From Tillus elongatus (taxonomy: Eukaryota > Arthropoda > Insecta > Coleoptera > Cleridae): a DNA stretch of 64,000 nt. Below are positions 1 to 18,093 of the stretch, piece by piece. Below the pieces are notes generated by a model. The model saw only the letters and a program-made list of their open reading frames with translations. It was not told the DNA's origin and made no database searches. Positions within the stretch are counted from its first letter, which is position 1. Every line of letters begins with the position of its first letter. The translations under genes and the position numbers were made by a program. Location of the stretch: positions 178,725,631-178,789,630 of the forward strand of contig OZ023264.1 in assembly GCA_964006375.1 (NCBI GenBank), read 5' to 3'.

Positions 1-1544
<1,544 letters not shown>

Positions 1545-1562
1545 CTGTTTTCTTTCTCACAG

Positions 1563-1722
1563 CATCACTGTCGTAAATGTGGAGGCGTAGTTTGTGGTTC
1601 TTGCTCGAATAAACGTTTCCTATTGCCAAACCAGAGCTCAAAGCCACTAAGAGTCTGTCTCCACTGTTATGATGTGCTCACCATGGCAAAGCACAACTCT
1701 CAAATCATGGATTCACCAAAAG
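1563..1722 (+). CDS. rush/PLEKHF2: Internal exon of a Phafin/rush-type PH-FYVE protein (FYVE zinc finger)
   Basis: This exon encodes the FYVE finger of a Phafin protein. These endosomal adaptors bind phosphatidylinositol 3-phosphate through a PH and a FYVE domain and act in endosome and lysosome trafficking. The translated block has [27 protein letters not shown] and HCYD, so six of the eight zinc-binding cysteines and the basic HHCRKCG patch are visible. The first Cys pair should lie in the upstream exon, outside the window. A pyrimidine stretch plus CAG (ending 1562) gives a good acceptor. The best donor is AAAAG|GCAAGT after 1722, a GC-AG type. A GT four bases further on (1727-1728) is a weaker alternative. 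Read through, the frame stops near 1757. The match to the Phafin family rather than other FYVE proteins is strong by residue pattern. Exon edges are inferred. Confidence 0.85.
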
Positions 1723-1763
1723 GCAAGTTGATTTTTTCTGTTGTACTAAATGCATAATATTCA

Positions 1764-1885
1764 ATTTTTATTTAAAATATTCGCTAATAGAGAGATATCG
1801 ATGGTGAGACTTTGCAAAAAAATCAAACAACAGCGAATTTGGGCTTCTAGAACCCGAAACCAAGGTCTATTTGAATTTTTATATG

Positions 1886-1966
<81 letters not shown>

Positions 1967-2093
1967 AAATTTTAACGGACCTGGGTTTTGGTTTCTAGGC
2001 ACCCAAATTCGTTCTCATCTGACGAATTTTTCACGAAAGCTTTTCATCGTGTTCTCTCTATTTGCTAATTTTTCTTAATGAAAATTCGCTAAA
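1764..2093. repeat. Foldback-like repeat with (TA)n centre (family II)
   Basis: Two inverted arms (about 1764-1875 and 1975-2093) flank a (TA)n array at 1891-1959. Each arm carries the family II signature seen many times in the window: an outer AAATTCGCTAA-like end, a block resembling AATTTGGGCTTCTAGAACCC and an inner end beside the TA tract. No coding potential apart from the TA shadow. Confidence 0.7.
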
Positions 2094-2154
2094 ATGTGCT
2101 AGAAGAGATGACGGAAGAAAGATGGTTACTGAATATTTCTGCTCATCTATCCCG

Positions 2155-2318
2155 TTTACCAAGTGATGTTGGGCATGTTAAAAATTCCTACACTCGTCGC
2201 GGAAACGTAGGGCTTTGGCAATATTTCCAGGGTGGTGAGGTGGAACTACTCCCTGACGTCGTTGACTTGCCATAGTCGCTTAAATAGAGCGACGTTAAAG
2301 AAACAAAAAAGTCGCATC
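2155..2318 (+). mobile_element. SINE fragment (3' part)
   Basis: The segment from GATGTTGGGCATG to GCGACGTTAAAGAAAC matches the body and tail of the SINE at 2421-2755 and the one at 52425-52620. It includes the shared CCATAGTCGC and CGACGTTAA blocks and ends in an A-rich tail. The tRNA-like head is missing. Confidence 0.6.
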
Positions 2319-2420
2319 TGTTGAAAGATTTACCAGTCTTAGTTAGCTGTATATACTCATTGTGCTTGCTTTCAGCTTTTAGTTTTGTAAGAATTTATGG
2401 TGTGGTCTTGTGGTGATATG

Positions 2421-2755
2421 CGTGTGTGTTTTTATTTCCTTAACGTCGGCCTATTTCCGCGACTATGGCCAAGTTGCAGTTTCACCTCACTATCCTGGAA
2501 ATTTTGCCGAACCCCTGCCTTTCTGTAAGGGGTCTTTAACGTACACAACATCGCATGGACACGGGACCGACGGCTTTACGCCCCCTCCGAAGGGCGGAAC
2601 GTGCAGACATTCAACTTGCTCAAATACAATGTCAGAACCTCGGTTGATGTTAATGTTCCAGTTTGTACTGAAAAAGTGAAAGGAGTACCCTGGGATCGAA
2701 CCCTGTACCCTTCGGTTCAGAGGCACACGTTATTACCACTGAACCACCGAGGCTC
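2421..2755 (-). mobile_element. tRNA-derived SINE, apparently complete
   Basis: Read on the minus strand, the element starts at about 2755 with a tRNA-like head. It has an A box (TGGTTCAGTGGTA, 2734-2746) and a perfect B box (GGGTTCGATCCC, 2692-2703), the internal RNA polymerase III promoter. The body of about 250 bases includes a GC-rich CCGCCCTTCGGAGGGGGC stretch. The element ends with CGACGTTAAGGAAAT and an A-rich tail near 2421. Short elements of this type are transcribed by Pol III and moved by a LINE's enzymes. The partner LINE is not identified. Confidence 0.75.
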
Positions 2756-3368
2756 TTTGGTGATATGTAATACGTAGTTGTTAAAAGAGGCGTGTGCACG
2801 TACAGCGTACCCAGCAACCTGGAAAACCTGGAAAAATTAAGGAATGTAAAATACCCCCTAAGATGTCAGGGAAATACCAGGGAAATTTGAGATTTTACAC
2901 AAATGTCATGGAAATCATTCAGTAGACCTGGAAATTATATGTTTGTAAAATTTCGTCACTAGCGGATGCATTTTTATTTTTATTTCATATATGTTATATG
3001 AATTTTCTCACCTAGGAAAATATACCTAGGAAAACACCTAGGATTTCATACCTAGGAAAATATATCTCATAACAATGCAGCTTACCTTTGGTACCAATAT
3101 CAATTAAATCCGCCAATGAACGCAGCGTATGCCACATCATGCGCCGATATAAATAGCGTCTTCTTCTATCTCAAAGATGTCTCATATGAACATCTCACTT
3201 GGAATGTTCTTCCTTGAATGCATAAAATGCAAAATGCGTTTTAGGTATTGGCCGGGCAAAGCAGTGCTGTGAATGTGTTTATTATATTTTAAACTTTATG
3301 ATCATGTTGAAAGTTGCAAAATATTTCGCATTTGTATATGGCGCGTGTAAACAGTTTTTTTTTTAATT

Positions 3369-3765
3369 TCAACAACACACCACGAGGGCTTACAGCCTAA
3401 ATACTATCGTACCGTGGGTGTTGACAAGGAGGAAAGAGGCAACTTGTTAATTCTGGACCTGAAGGTTCGGAGGAGAAGGAAAAACATGTGCTGGCAAGGA
3501 ATTCCACAACTTGGAAGTCCTCGGGACAAAAAAGCGGGCATAACAAGATGTTCTATGTCTGGTGACCTGGACAGTAAAAGGGTGCATTCGCTCTGTTCCC
3601 CTGGTAGATCTGTTGGGGGCAGCAGGTGGAGGAACTATGGATGAAAGCTCCTCTGAGCAGTGCCCGTGCAGATATCTATAAAAGAGAGAGAGGTCACCAA
3701 CGGCACGTCGGTGGGCAAGGGATGGCAGCCTTTGGGTGCGGGTAGGGTCACCGATGAGACGTATC
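3369..3765 (-). mobile_element. LINE-A copy 2 (5'-truncated 3' end)
   Basis: About 400 bases of the LINE-A 3' end lie on the minus strand, starting with the inverse of CCACGAGGGCTTACAGCC and preceded by a T-rich tail. It stops at GATGAGACGTAT, so it has lost RT, endonuclease and 5' end. This is the usual result of incomplete target-primed reverse transcription. Confidence 0.85.
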
Positions 3766-3894
3766 AGCAAAATACTTCCGAGAATTAGCAACGAAATGGC
3801 TAAAATAAATGGAATCCAAACACCCGACACTTAGGAAGAAAGACAGAGAAGAGGTATTGACTGGAACAGTATCTTTGTTTCATTTTTTAGCAAA

Positions 3895-4015
3895 TTTTCA
3901 TAAATAAAACTTCGCTTTTAGAGAGGTAGCGACTTTCGAATTTTCAAAAAAAAATTAATGGGCGCGAATCTGAGCTTTTGGAACCCGTTTCCCAGGCTGA
4001 CTCAAATTTATATAT
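3895..4015. repeat. Family II repeat copy
   Basis: A diverged arm of the family II repeat (AGAGAGGTAGCGACTTTCGAAT, then GCGCGAATCTGAGC, then GGAACCCG), here next to a short TATATA rather than a long (TA)n array. Confidence 0.55.
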
Positions 4016-4370
4016 ACGAACAACATGGTTTGCAAAGTTTCTACGCCACCTAGAGACTTCTGGTTTGTTCCATCAAACTCGAAAATTCTTTCGGGAGGCT
4101 AAGTTCGTCGGTCAGTCATGAAATTCAAGTTTTTCCATGAAAAAATTCCACATTTTCTTTTCGAAAATGTTATATGTAATGTATTTAGCGGATTTAAGCA
4201 TACTTATGTTTTTGATTATGTAAGTTTTTTGTTCGTAGTTTTGATTTATTTTGTTCATAAAAAAGTATGCATGTATGTGTGTTTATTAAGAGTATTATGA
4301 AAAATATACTCGAGGCGCCTGGAAATGCCAGGGAATTTGATTTTGGATTTCTGCTGGGTACCCTGACGTA

Positions 4371-6010
<1,640 letters not shown>

Positions 6011-6089
6011 TCGGTACATTTGCAGATTAGCTCCCGAACGCTTTTCAAAAAACTGCTTTCAGAAACCTGCCTAGACCACCCCACCCCCC

Positions 6090-6690
6090 CTGGATCCACA
6101 AGCCCCAAGAAACTTTTCTTGTTTACACCTCCCAAGGAAGTTACGGGACCAGGAGTGAGTAGGGGTGCTGGGCGAGGTAGGTAGTAAAAAGGAAATATGA
6201 GCAGAAAATGCGAATAAAACGGGCTTGAAAGCTGTCTATTTCACATCTTGAAGCAATATCCCCTTAAACCCTGCCTACCCCGCACAGCACCCCTATCCCC
6301 CCAGGTGCCGTAACGTCCTTGGCGAGTAGAAACAAGACATTTTTCTTGTAGTTTATGCAGCGAGGGTGGTTGTATTCACGCGAGGGGGAAGGAAAATCCC
6401 CACGACGAAGCAGCCACCCCTAACCCCCGCACGTGCCGCAAATCGGGGGGGGGGTTGCTTCGCCGTACGCATATTCCTCCCCCCCTCCCCCGTCTGCATA
6501 CAACCACCCTCGTTGCATAAACCACAAGAAAAACTTCTTGTTCATACCCCCCAAGGAAGTTACGTGACCTGGTGCAAATAGGGGTGCTGTGCGGGGTAGG
6601 CAGGATTTAATGGGGATATGGCTTCAAATAGACAGCTTTCAAGCAGTTTTCTTCGCATTTTCTGCTCATATTTCCCTTTTACTACCTACC
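6090..6690. repeat. GC-rich foldback element
   Basis: Two inverted arms, about 6176-6428 and 6438-6690, match with scattered mismatches. Shared blocks include GGTAGGTAGTAAAA, GAGCAGAAAATGCGAA, CTGCCTACCCCGCACAGC and GAGGGTGGTTGTAT. A third partial copy (about 6090-6180) lies outside the left arm in direct orientation to the right arm. The C/G-rich centre contrasts sharply with the AT-rich surroundings. No transposase is seen. Confidence 0.8.
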
Positions 6691-6769
6691 CGCCCCTGTC
6701 CTGAAAAATTCTATTTTCTAATACAAATAATAAAGCAGGGATCTTTATATAATATGAAATTGGCAATTG

Positions 6770-7125
<356 letters not shown>

Positions 7126-7195
<70 letters not shown>

Positions 7196-7370
7196 GTTTG
7201 TATGTATGCATGTATGTATGTATGTATCGTCAGTTCTATAGTCACAAATTAATTATTGTATGTTTCTTAATTGCCTAATAATAATTATTAAAACTATAAA
7301 GCCAACGTGAAACGATAGACACCAATGGTAGGCAACCATTATTACAACCGAGTAAATGGACGATTTACCA
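7126..7370. repeat. (TA)n plus family III repeat, unit 2
   Basis: A second (TA)n tract (7126-7184, running into TGTATGTATG repeats) precedes a second copy of the family III unit (GTCACAAATTAATTA, GGTAGGCAACCATT, ACAACCGAGTAAAT). The two units are in tandem but have diverged. Confidence 0.7.
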
Positions 7371-7995
<625 letters not shown>

Positions 7996-9800
7996 AAGGA
8001 AAAAAAAATTATAAGCATTTAAAAAAAAAGGGTGCCACTGATGACCAGAGAAACGCAGAAAACGAAAATATTTTGTGTGGATAAAAAGATCTATTGTATA
8101 TTACAGACAAAGATTGTTTTCTTGGTGCAAAAAGGTCAAGAAATAACAGAAAAATTACGTCGAAAATTTTATAGTTTTTCTTCTTAAAATTCAAAACTTC
8201 TTCAGCATATTGGTCGGGTTTATATTTTTGAGGAGGACTTGCAGTTCATACGGCAGAGTTGTCATAACTCACCTTCTTTGTAACTGACGAGTTACTAACC
8301 GCAAAGTTAGCTTTTTCAAGTAATTCCGTCTAGGAATATATTCCAGTTCATTTCCTAGAAAATTTATTCGGGACATGATTCCAGCTAAATTCAGCGTATG
8401 GTAAAAAATAACCATGGCTATCTTCTTGTGGATCGTGCTGTATTGTACGTAGCGCACAATTTATCCGCGACATACACAAACGACTTAGTCTTGTTATCAA
8501 AGTCGATTATTTCTGGATTCTTATCTTCTTCAGTCGACACCGCAGAACTTAGTCGCGATTTGAAACATCAAAATTTGCAATTTTTAGACGGAGAACCTAA
8601 AACAAATACGGGGTATGTGACGCAAATGTCATAATAAATATGTTTGACAAACCCTTAACGTTACAGCAAAATGTAAATCAAAAATTCACTAATCTAATTA
8701 CATAAGTTACATTTCTCTTCCCGAAGTGTTTCTGTTTAACCAGTATGTGTATGTTTGGTTGCCTATATACGTGGAAGTATACATTGCAATAGCGCATCAT
8801 AAGAATATGCTGTAGCAATAAATTGAATTTTCGCTTGGCACTTGGTGAAGCATTTAGGATAAACAGAGGATACGGTGACGGTCGACTTTACCGCAACTAC
8901 ATTTCAACGTGATTATAATAGAATATGGTCTAAAAACAGTTATACATACCTTAATAAAGTTAAACAATGTGGTATATTTCGTTTTTAATAACCTTTCTGT
9001 GATAAAAGAAATGAAAACGTTTAGATTTACAATAAAAAATGTATATTTTTGTACCAGAGGTAATGATTGTTGTTTTGTTGACATATTTCATGCTACGGTG
9101 TTTCGCTCCCATGACCATGGTCAATAAGCATAAGATAAATATTAAAGATGAACAAAAGTGTATGCTCAATTTGTATAGATTGTAAAAAGATTCACAGGTG
9201 CACGCACGCACGCACACATGTACATACACAAACAAACGAATTTTCGTTAAAAACTTTTTGGTTAATTTTTGTAAAAAAAAAAAAACTGCTGAAGTTTTGT
9301 AGAAAGAAGGCTGATTCTTAAAATACATTAACATAAACAAATTGACGTCAATCTTTCGTTTGCTCAATTAGCGGCTTTGTGGTACTTTGCCAAAAGGAAA
9401 TACTATGGAGCGCAAAGTTTATAGATTAGGTAGGTTGTCTGGTAACTCTGGGAGAGACGCGAGACGGGGGTAATACGTCATGTGTATTCCAGATGGGGAT
9501 ATTTCCTATAGTTTTAGATTGCGTTTTGGTGTTTTACATGACATTTATTAGAAATTTGTGTAACTTTTAATGTGTTTGCAAAAAAAAATTCGAATACGAC
9601 CAGTTACAGATTTATTTTAATGTTTATTTTGTATGAAATAGCAGTTAAATACAAACTGTTGTCTTAAAGACAATATTTTAAAGTTTCTGTTGTAAACACA
9701 ACTGCACAGTGAATCAACGGTATTACGAATTGGACGTTATTTATTCAAGATTATTACTTCCACATAGTCAATGCGTGTAAAAGTATGACATCGGCGACAA
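7996..9800. other. No gene recognised
   Basis: Mostly unremarkable AT-rich sequence. A segment at about 9305-9415 is repeated at 14925-15020. A short CACG/CACA repeat lies near 9200-9235. The short frames here have no recognisable domain. Confidence 0.5.
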
Positions 9801-10145
9801 AAATTTTCAAACATTCTTTTCGATTAAACGTCGTAAAAAGTGTCAAAAACATATAGAAAACATAATTTGGGAACGAACATTTTTTTGTGTCGATCGGTCT
9901 GTATGTCTGTCTGTGTTGCGGTGCTATCGTGGCGGCAAAGCCGCGGGCGAGCCCTGAGGAGGAAAAATGTCTGTCTGTAACGACTTTAGAACAAATTGAA
10001 ATATAGTCTTCAAATTTGGTATACAGTTAGCACCCGACAAATAAACGGTTCGAAATACTTTTGGGTAAAATCGCTAGTGGTTAAGGAATGAATGGCGAAT
10101 GATTTGGTGAAAATTGACATTTTTTTGTTAAAACTGTGAGATTTG
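9801..10145. repeat. Dispersed repeat with CTGTCTGTCTGT block
   Basis: The segment from about AACGTCGTAAAAAGTGTC through CTGTCTGTCTGT, ACAGTTAGCACCCGACAAA and TGGTGAAAATTGACATTTT matches 33053-33300. It is interrupted here by a 52-bp LINE-D insertion and cut on the right by LINE-A copy 3. Confidence 0.75.
9915..9966 (+). mobile_element. LINE-D 3'-end micro-insertion (52 bp) with target duplication
   Basis: These 52 bases match, on the opposite strand, the extreme 3' end of the LINE-D copy at 41013-41072 (GCGGTGCTATCG, GCCGCGGGCGAGCCCTGAGG, then a short A tail). Both sides carry the same 12 bases, ATGTCTGTCTGT (9903-9914 and 9967-9978). The related repeat at 33115-33140 has this site without the insert. 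Confidence 0.85.
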
Positions 10146-12574
10146 GTGTACAAGATTTCTACTTCCCCAGTCTAATATTTTTTGAAGATCAACAGAGAAA
10201 GAACCCTCCATGAGTCTGCGATCCTCATCTAATTGGGCTAAGGAGACAGGCTTAGAATATTGTATATTTGAGTGGAGGGTGCTGTCGTCCGCATAACTGT
10301 GAATTGGGTTGGATGTGCTAGAGAGGAGGTCATTGATGTGGAGAAGAAACAAAGTAGGGGCTAAAGCTGAACCTTGAGGAACACCTGCATTAATTGGATA
10401 CAGTTTAGATAAACGGCCATCCACGACAACAGAAATGCTTCGGATGGAGAGGAAATTTGCTGTCCAGGTACAGAGTTTTGGTGGTAGGCCATAGGCCGGG
10501 AGTTTATTAAGCAGCGCTGCGTGTCAGACCTGGTCGAATGCTTTGGATATGTCTAGAGCGACAATCTGGGATTCACCGTGTAGTTCCATAGACTTGTTCC
10601 AAGAATGGGTGACAAAGGAAAGGAGGTCGGCAGTTGATCTGCGCTGACAGAATCCATACTGCCTGTCGTGGATAAAACTGTGTTTTTAAGAAATTTTAGT
10701 AATTCGGTGTTTATATACTTTTCCATCACTTTAGAGACGACTGAAAGGAGAGAAATAGGCATGTAGTTTCTAGGAAGCGCTTTGGATCCTTTCTTGGGGA
10801 CGGGTTGTACTCGAGCAGTTTTCCAGTTACTAGGGAATATGCCTCTATTGTAAGATGTTTGGACAGACGAGTCAGGACAGGAGCAAGTTCTGGTGCGCAT
10901 TTTTTGAGAACAATTGCGGGGGTCTCCTCAAGGAAAGGAGCTTTGCTGGTAATAAGAGAAGATAACGTCTTTCGTACCTTTTTAGTTTTGAAAATGATAT
11001 CCGTCATTTTATGCGCGACATTGGGGACTGTTGGTGGTTGAACATTTGGAGGTGGGTTGAGAGTAGAATTGCTGGCGAAAAACGAGGTAAAAAGTTCAGC
11101 CTTGCCCAGGGCGGTAGAAACAATTTCATCCCCGGAGACAAGAGGTGGGAACGTGCACTTGCAGAAATTATTCCCAATAAGTTTAGCAAGAGTCCAGACG
11201 GGTTTGCTGCCACTGGAGCTTAAGAGCTTTGTTTTTGATGTGGTTTAAACGAGTTTTTTGCCTTAGAAAGAATGCGGACATAGCGGTTTCTTGCGTCGTT
11301 AAATGCTTGACGGTTTTCTTGACTTGGATTATGTGGAAGCGTTTTGTGAGCTTTGACCTTTTCAAGCCTGGTCACAGGATTTAGAGAACGAGAGCTTTTG
11401 AGTGGCTGCAGAGGTTTTCTTTGTACGCGTAATAAATAATTCCATGCCAGCTTGGATAATTTCGGTGACGTTTTGTGAGGGGTCAGGACGAGAGAAGCAG
11501 ACAGACGCCCAGGGAAATGAGAAAAAGTAATCTCGCATTTCGTCCCAGTTCGCGGAGTTGTAGTGCCAAACGATACGTGGGTGTGATGACTGTGTGACCT
11601 TGGGTTGCATTGCGCAGTAAGCAGTGACCATACCGTGGGCTGAGCGACCAAGGGGGGCGGTGCCTGATATCTTATAGCAGTCAGGATTTGTAGTAAGAAG
11701 GAGATCCAAGGGATCTGAGCTGTGTGTTTGGATGCGAGGAAAGTAGGTAGGTTGGCTAAAGAATTGCTGACTGCAAAGGCCTCCGCTACTCTTCCTTGTG
11801 GATTGGTTTTTGAAGATGCTAGCAATTCCTTATTATGGACATTGAAGTCATCAAGAATAGTGACCTCGGAGGAAGGATATTTAGAAATCAGATGGTCGGT
11901 TTTTTTCAGAAAGCTAGTCAAAGTGCTGGACAAAGTTGTTGTCAGAAGGTGACCGGTAAATGCAACAGATGAATTTAGTTGCAGCCCTGAGAGAGATTTT
12001 TATCCATAGTATGTCTTTTCTTCTAGCTTCTAAATTGGAGAGTCTGGTGTGGGGTAGATTTCTACGGACGTACGCGCACACGCCTCCATGCAATGTAGAG
12101 GAAGTAAGGAGCTCATACCCCGGAAAATTAAGGTGATTAGTGGCTGTTTTGGCACTGATTTGAGTTTCGGTAAGGAAGAGGAGTTGAGGCCTATTAGCCT
12201 GAAGGAAATGGTGGACAGAGTTCAGGTTAGAATTTAGGCCACATATATTCGAGAAGGATATGTTAAATCTTGATGCTGGGGCCCCCTGTACACCCCTCTC
12301 CCAGCTATGCGATTGAAGGGGTATTTTACCTCCGGAATCTTTTGTACAACGAGGGGCCATCATCATTTTTGCTTATAAGGGAAACCGACTCATACACCAT
12401 AACCGGAAACGTCCGTTGGGACTTCACCGGCCCCTTGATGTAAGGGGTGATACCTCCTCGGGCCTGAAAGAAATCCTTTACTATCACGTAAAGGAAAAGT
12501 CCACTACCACCTACCATATTGCAAGTATACTACACCAGCCAACTATTAACGAGCTGACCAGTTTTAGAACTTGC
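10146..12574 (-). mobile_element. LINE-A copy 3 (5' end intact, 3' end missing)
   Basis: On the minus strand this copy runs from the 5' terminus (12574, GCAAGTTCTAAAA) through the 5' UTR, endonuclease (about 12366-11580), linker and RT to about 10146. There it stops at GTACAAGATTTC and loses the last 800 bases or so. It shares exactly the same 5' terminus as copy 6. Frameshifts break the ORF several times: endonuclease pieces at 11914-12366 and 11220-11933, RT pieces at 10553-10900 and 10128-10424. Missing a 3' end is unusual for a LINE and suggests a later deletion or recombination. Confidence 0.85.
11914..12366 (-). pseudogene. LINE-A endonuclease domain, N-terminal fragment
   Basis: The 150-residue frame opens the single ORF of LINE-A and encodes the first half of an APE-type endonuclease. 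This enzyme nicks chromosomal DNA to prime reverse transcription. The NICGLNSNL start, the catalytic LTETQIS (Glu) and the CIYRSP block are visible. The continuation (TILDDFNVHN, with the catalytic-loop Asp-Asn pair) lies in another frame at 11220-11933, so a frameshift has separated the two halves. The initiator Met follows a roughly 210-base 5' UTR. No separate ORF1 precedes it. Confidence 0.75.
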
Positions 12575-12576
12575 AG

Positions 12577-13935
<1,359 letters not shown>

Positions 13936-13989
13936 TCTCAACCCGCCCTAAAAAAATAAAAGGCACCTTTATTATTATTTTTTAAATAT

Positions 13990-14655
<666 letters not shown>

Positions 14656-15383
14656 TTTGAAAAGAAAAACATAAAAATGCCGTCTGATTTCAATATTCAA
14701 TGAACTATTATTCCACTAGATACACAGCTTTCATGTCTGATTGATCGAGAGTTACCAGGTAACCTCTTTAATCTATAAACCTTGTGTGAAACTTGAGTTT
14801 TCTCGCAATTTAGTTGAAAAAATAGAATAACAAATAAGTCGTATTGCGTTTGTTATATCCAACAAATCTGTACCACTCGAAAAAACCATTTGAATTCAAT
14901 ATTTATTTTAATGCGAATCCATACACTTCTTCTTAAAGTACATTAACATAAACAAACTGACGTACATCATTCGTTTGCTCAATTACTCTGTGATACTTGG
15001 CTAAAAAGAAATACTATGAAACTCTGTGTTTCCTGGCAATTTTGTTGAAAGAGAGATCACAGGTTTTTACGTCTTTGACGTAATTCAGACTGACACACCT
15101 TATTTTATTAATTGAAATGCTCCAATTACGTTCAGAGATAATCATAAAACATTCCTGCGATTAAGTTTGCTATATAAAAAGTTTTGGATATAAAAAGTTT
15201 TGACAGATTATTTGTGTTTATGTGGTTATTCCAATTAAAAGGTTTGGTTTATAGGAAAAATTTACAGTTGTCATTGTTTTGTAGCAATTTTGAGATCTAT
15301 ACGAAATTTATCCACTATATGCATTTTATTGAGGTATCTTAACTTGATGAAACCGTTACAGTGTATGTAAGTTAAAAAAATCG
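14656..15383. other. No gene recognised
   Basis: AT-rich sequence. The segment 14925-15020 (ACATTAACATAAACAAACTG, TTCGTTTGCTCAATTA) duplicates 9305-9415. Nothing else is recognised. Confidence 0.45.
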
Positions 15384-15690
15384 AAGCGCAGCAATGGCGT
15401 TATGGAAGTGAATTTTCATTAAAATGTTTTTAATAGCAATATGTCTCTTTAATGCAAGCAAGCCTCAATTTGGTCACCGGTATAACCTATATAGTAGAAA
15501 CAATGTACTATATTTTATCAAAATAACTTATTGTTTAAAAATGTACAATAATTTTCAGAAAATATACTTTAAATGTTTCCGAGAATACTCGTTTCCTAGC
15601 CGACGAACCTTAGGTTAATAGTAAATTGAGTTATTGAATTTTGAAGCATATAATGAAAATTCGCTCCCAAAACGCACTTACAGCGTCTCG
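15384..15690. mobile_element. MITE M1 copy (about 305 bp)
   Basis: One of several copies of a roughly 305-bp element. Its inverted ends resemble GACGCAGCAAGTGCGTTATG and CATAACGCACTTGCTGCGTC, followed inward by GTGAATTTTCAT. The interior has GGTCACCGGTATAACCTATA and a pair of TTTCCGAGAA-like blocks. No coding capacity. Other copies: 30827-31131, 31402-31712, 37741-38057 and 62688-62992. Confidence 0.7.
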
Positions 15691-16221
15691 ATTTTTTTAC
15701 AAACATGCATCATATTTCGATGAAAAATGCAAAAATGCAATAAACGACTTACGGCCACCTATGATTGTCAAAATAATTTTATAAGATGCAGCTCAAGACA
15801 ACTATAAGTAATGTATACAATTCTTTCTTGCATAACCATTATATTGGGCTGTACCGTAGAAAGGCGCCACCCTGTATATATGTAAACAGAAAGTAAACCC
15901 GGATATGGATTCTAGGGGGCCTAATTAGCGCTCATTTGAAGAACTCTTTTTAGAATTCAAAAGTCGCGGTCTCCTCATTGACGCATTTTTTCTACGAAAA
16001 TTTGTTAAAAATTATAGACCGTTAAACCATAAACATAATTAAAACTACTGCCAAAGCATCAGAGAAAGGGTCTATTTGAAATGAATTTTCTGCAAATATT
16101 TGCAAAACACTGTTTACAAAATCCGTATATATTTCAGGTTTTTTTGCTTAAATGTTGCCAATTTTGACGTTTTAAATTGCGTCTTTGAAAGGTTGAGGAA
16201 AACCCCAATTTTTTTTTCTTT

Positions 16222-16223
<2 letters not shown>
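15691..16223. repeat. Family I repeat with embedded family II segment
   Basis: Family I interior sequence (AACATGCATCATATTTCGAT, TCAGAGAAAGGGTCTATTTG) is interrupted at about 15890-16005 by a family II segment. At this point the TA tract is only TATATATG. The copy ends at the next (TA)n array. Confidence 0.7.
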
Positions 16224-16307
<84 letters not shown>

Positions 16308-16455
16308 TATGTATATGTATATGTATAATTGAACTGACGCTGGATATGGGTTCTAGGGGGCCTAGTTCGCGCTCATTTGAAGAATTTTTTTTGAATTCAA
16401 AAGTCGGGATCTCCTCCTCGGTGAATTTTTTTAAAAAGAAAATTCACTAAAACAA
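16224..16455. repeat. (TA)n array followed by family II repeat
   Basis: (TA)n at 16224-16304, a GCATATGTATATGTATATG transition, then family II from TTGAACTGACGCTGGATATG to AAAAAGAAAATTCACTAAAA. Confidence 0.8.

Positions 16456-18093
<1,638 letters not shown>

Larger units (their letters stand above)
2803..4365. mobile_element. Putative non-autonomous hAT-like DNA element, with nested insertions
   Basis: The left end (CAGCGTACCCAGCA) and the inverse of the right end (CAGGGTACCCAGCA) form short terminal inverted repeats. Both ends are flanked by the same five bases, ACGTA (2798-2802 and 4366-4370). The interior has the CTGGAAA/CAGGGAAA-rich stretches also seen at 18713-20737. It carries no transposase. 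A LINE-A fragment (3369-3765) and a family II repeat (about 3895-4015) are nested inside. Assignment to hAT rests only on the CAGGG-type ends. Confidence 0.5.

Noticed and set aside
2019..2040. CTGACGA followed by GAAA inside a family II repeat
   Set aside because: No stem II between the two words and no cleavage triplet in a suitable place.
2692..2755. Possible true tRNA gene on the minus strand
   Set aside because: A and B boxes are good, but no clean acceptor stem or anticodon arm closes the structure, and the sequence continues into a SINE body and tail.
11011..11248. Plus-strand frames across LINE-A copy 3
   Set aside because: They are shadows of the minus-strand LINE-A linker region, as the same sequence recurs in copies 6 and 12.
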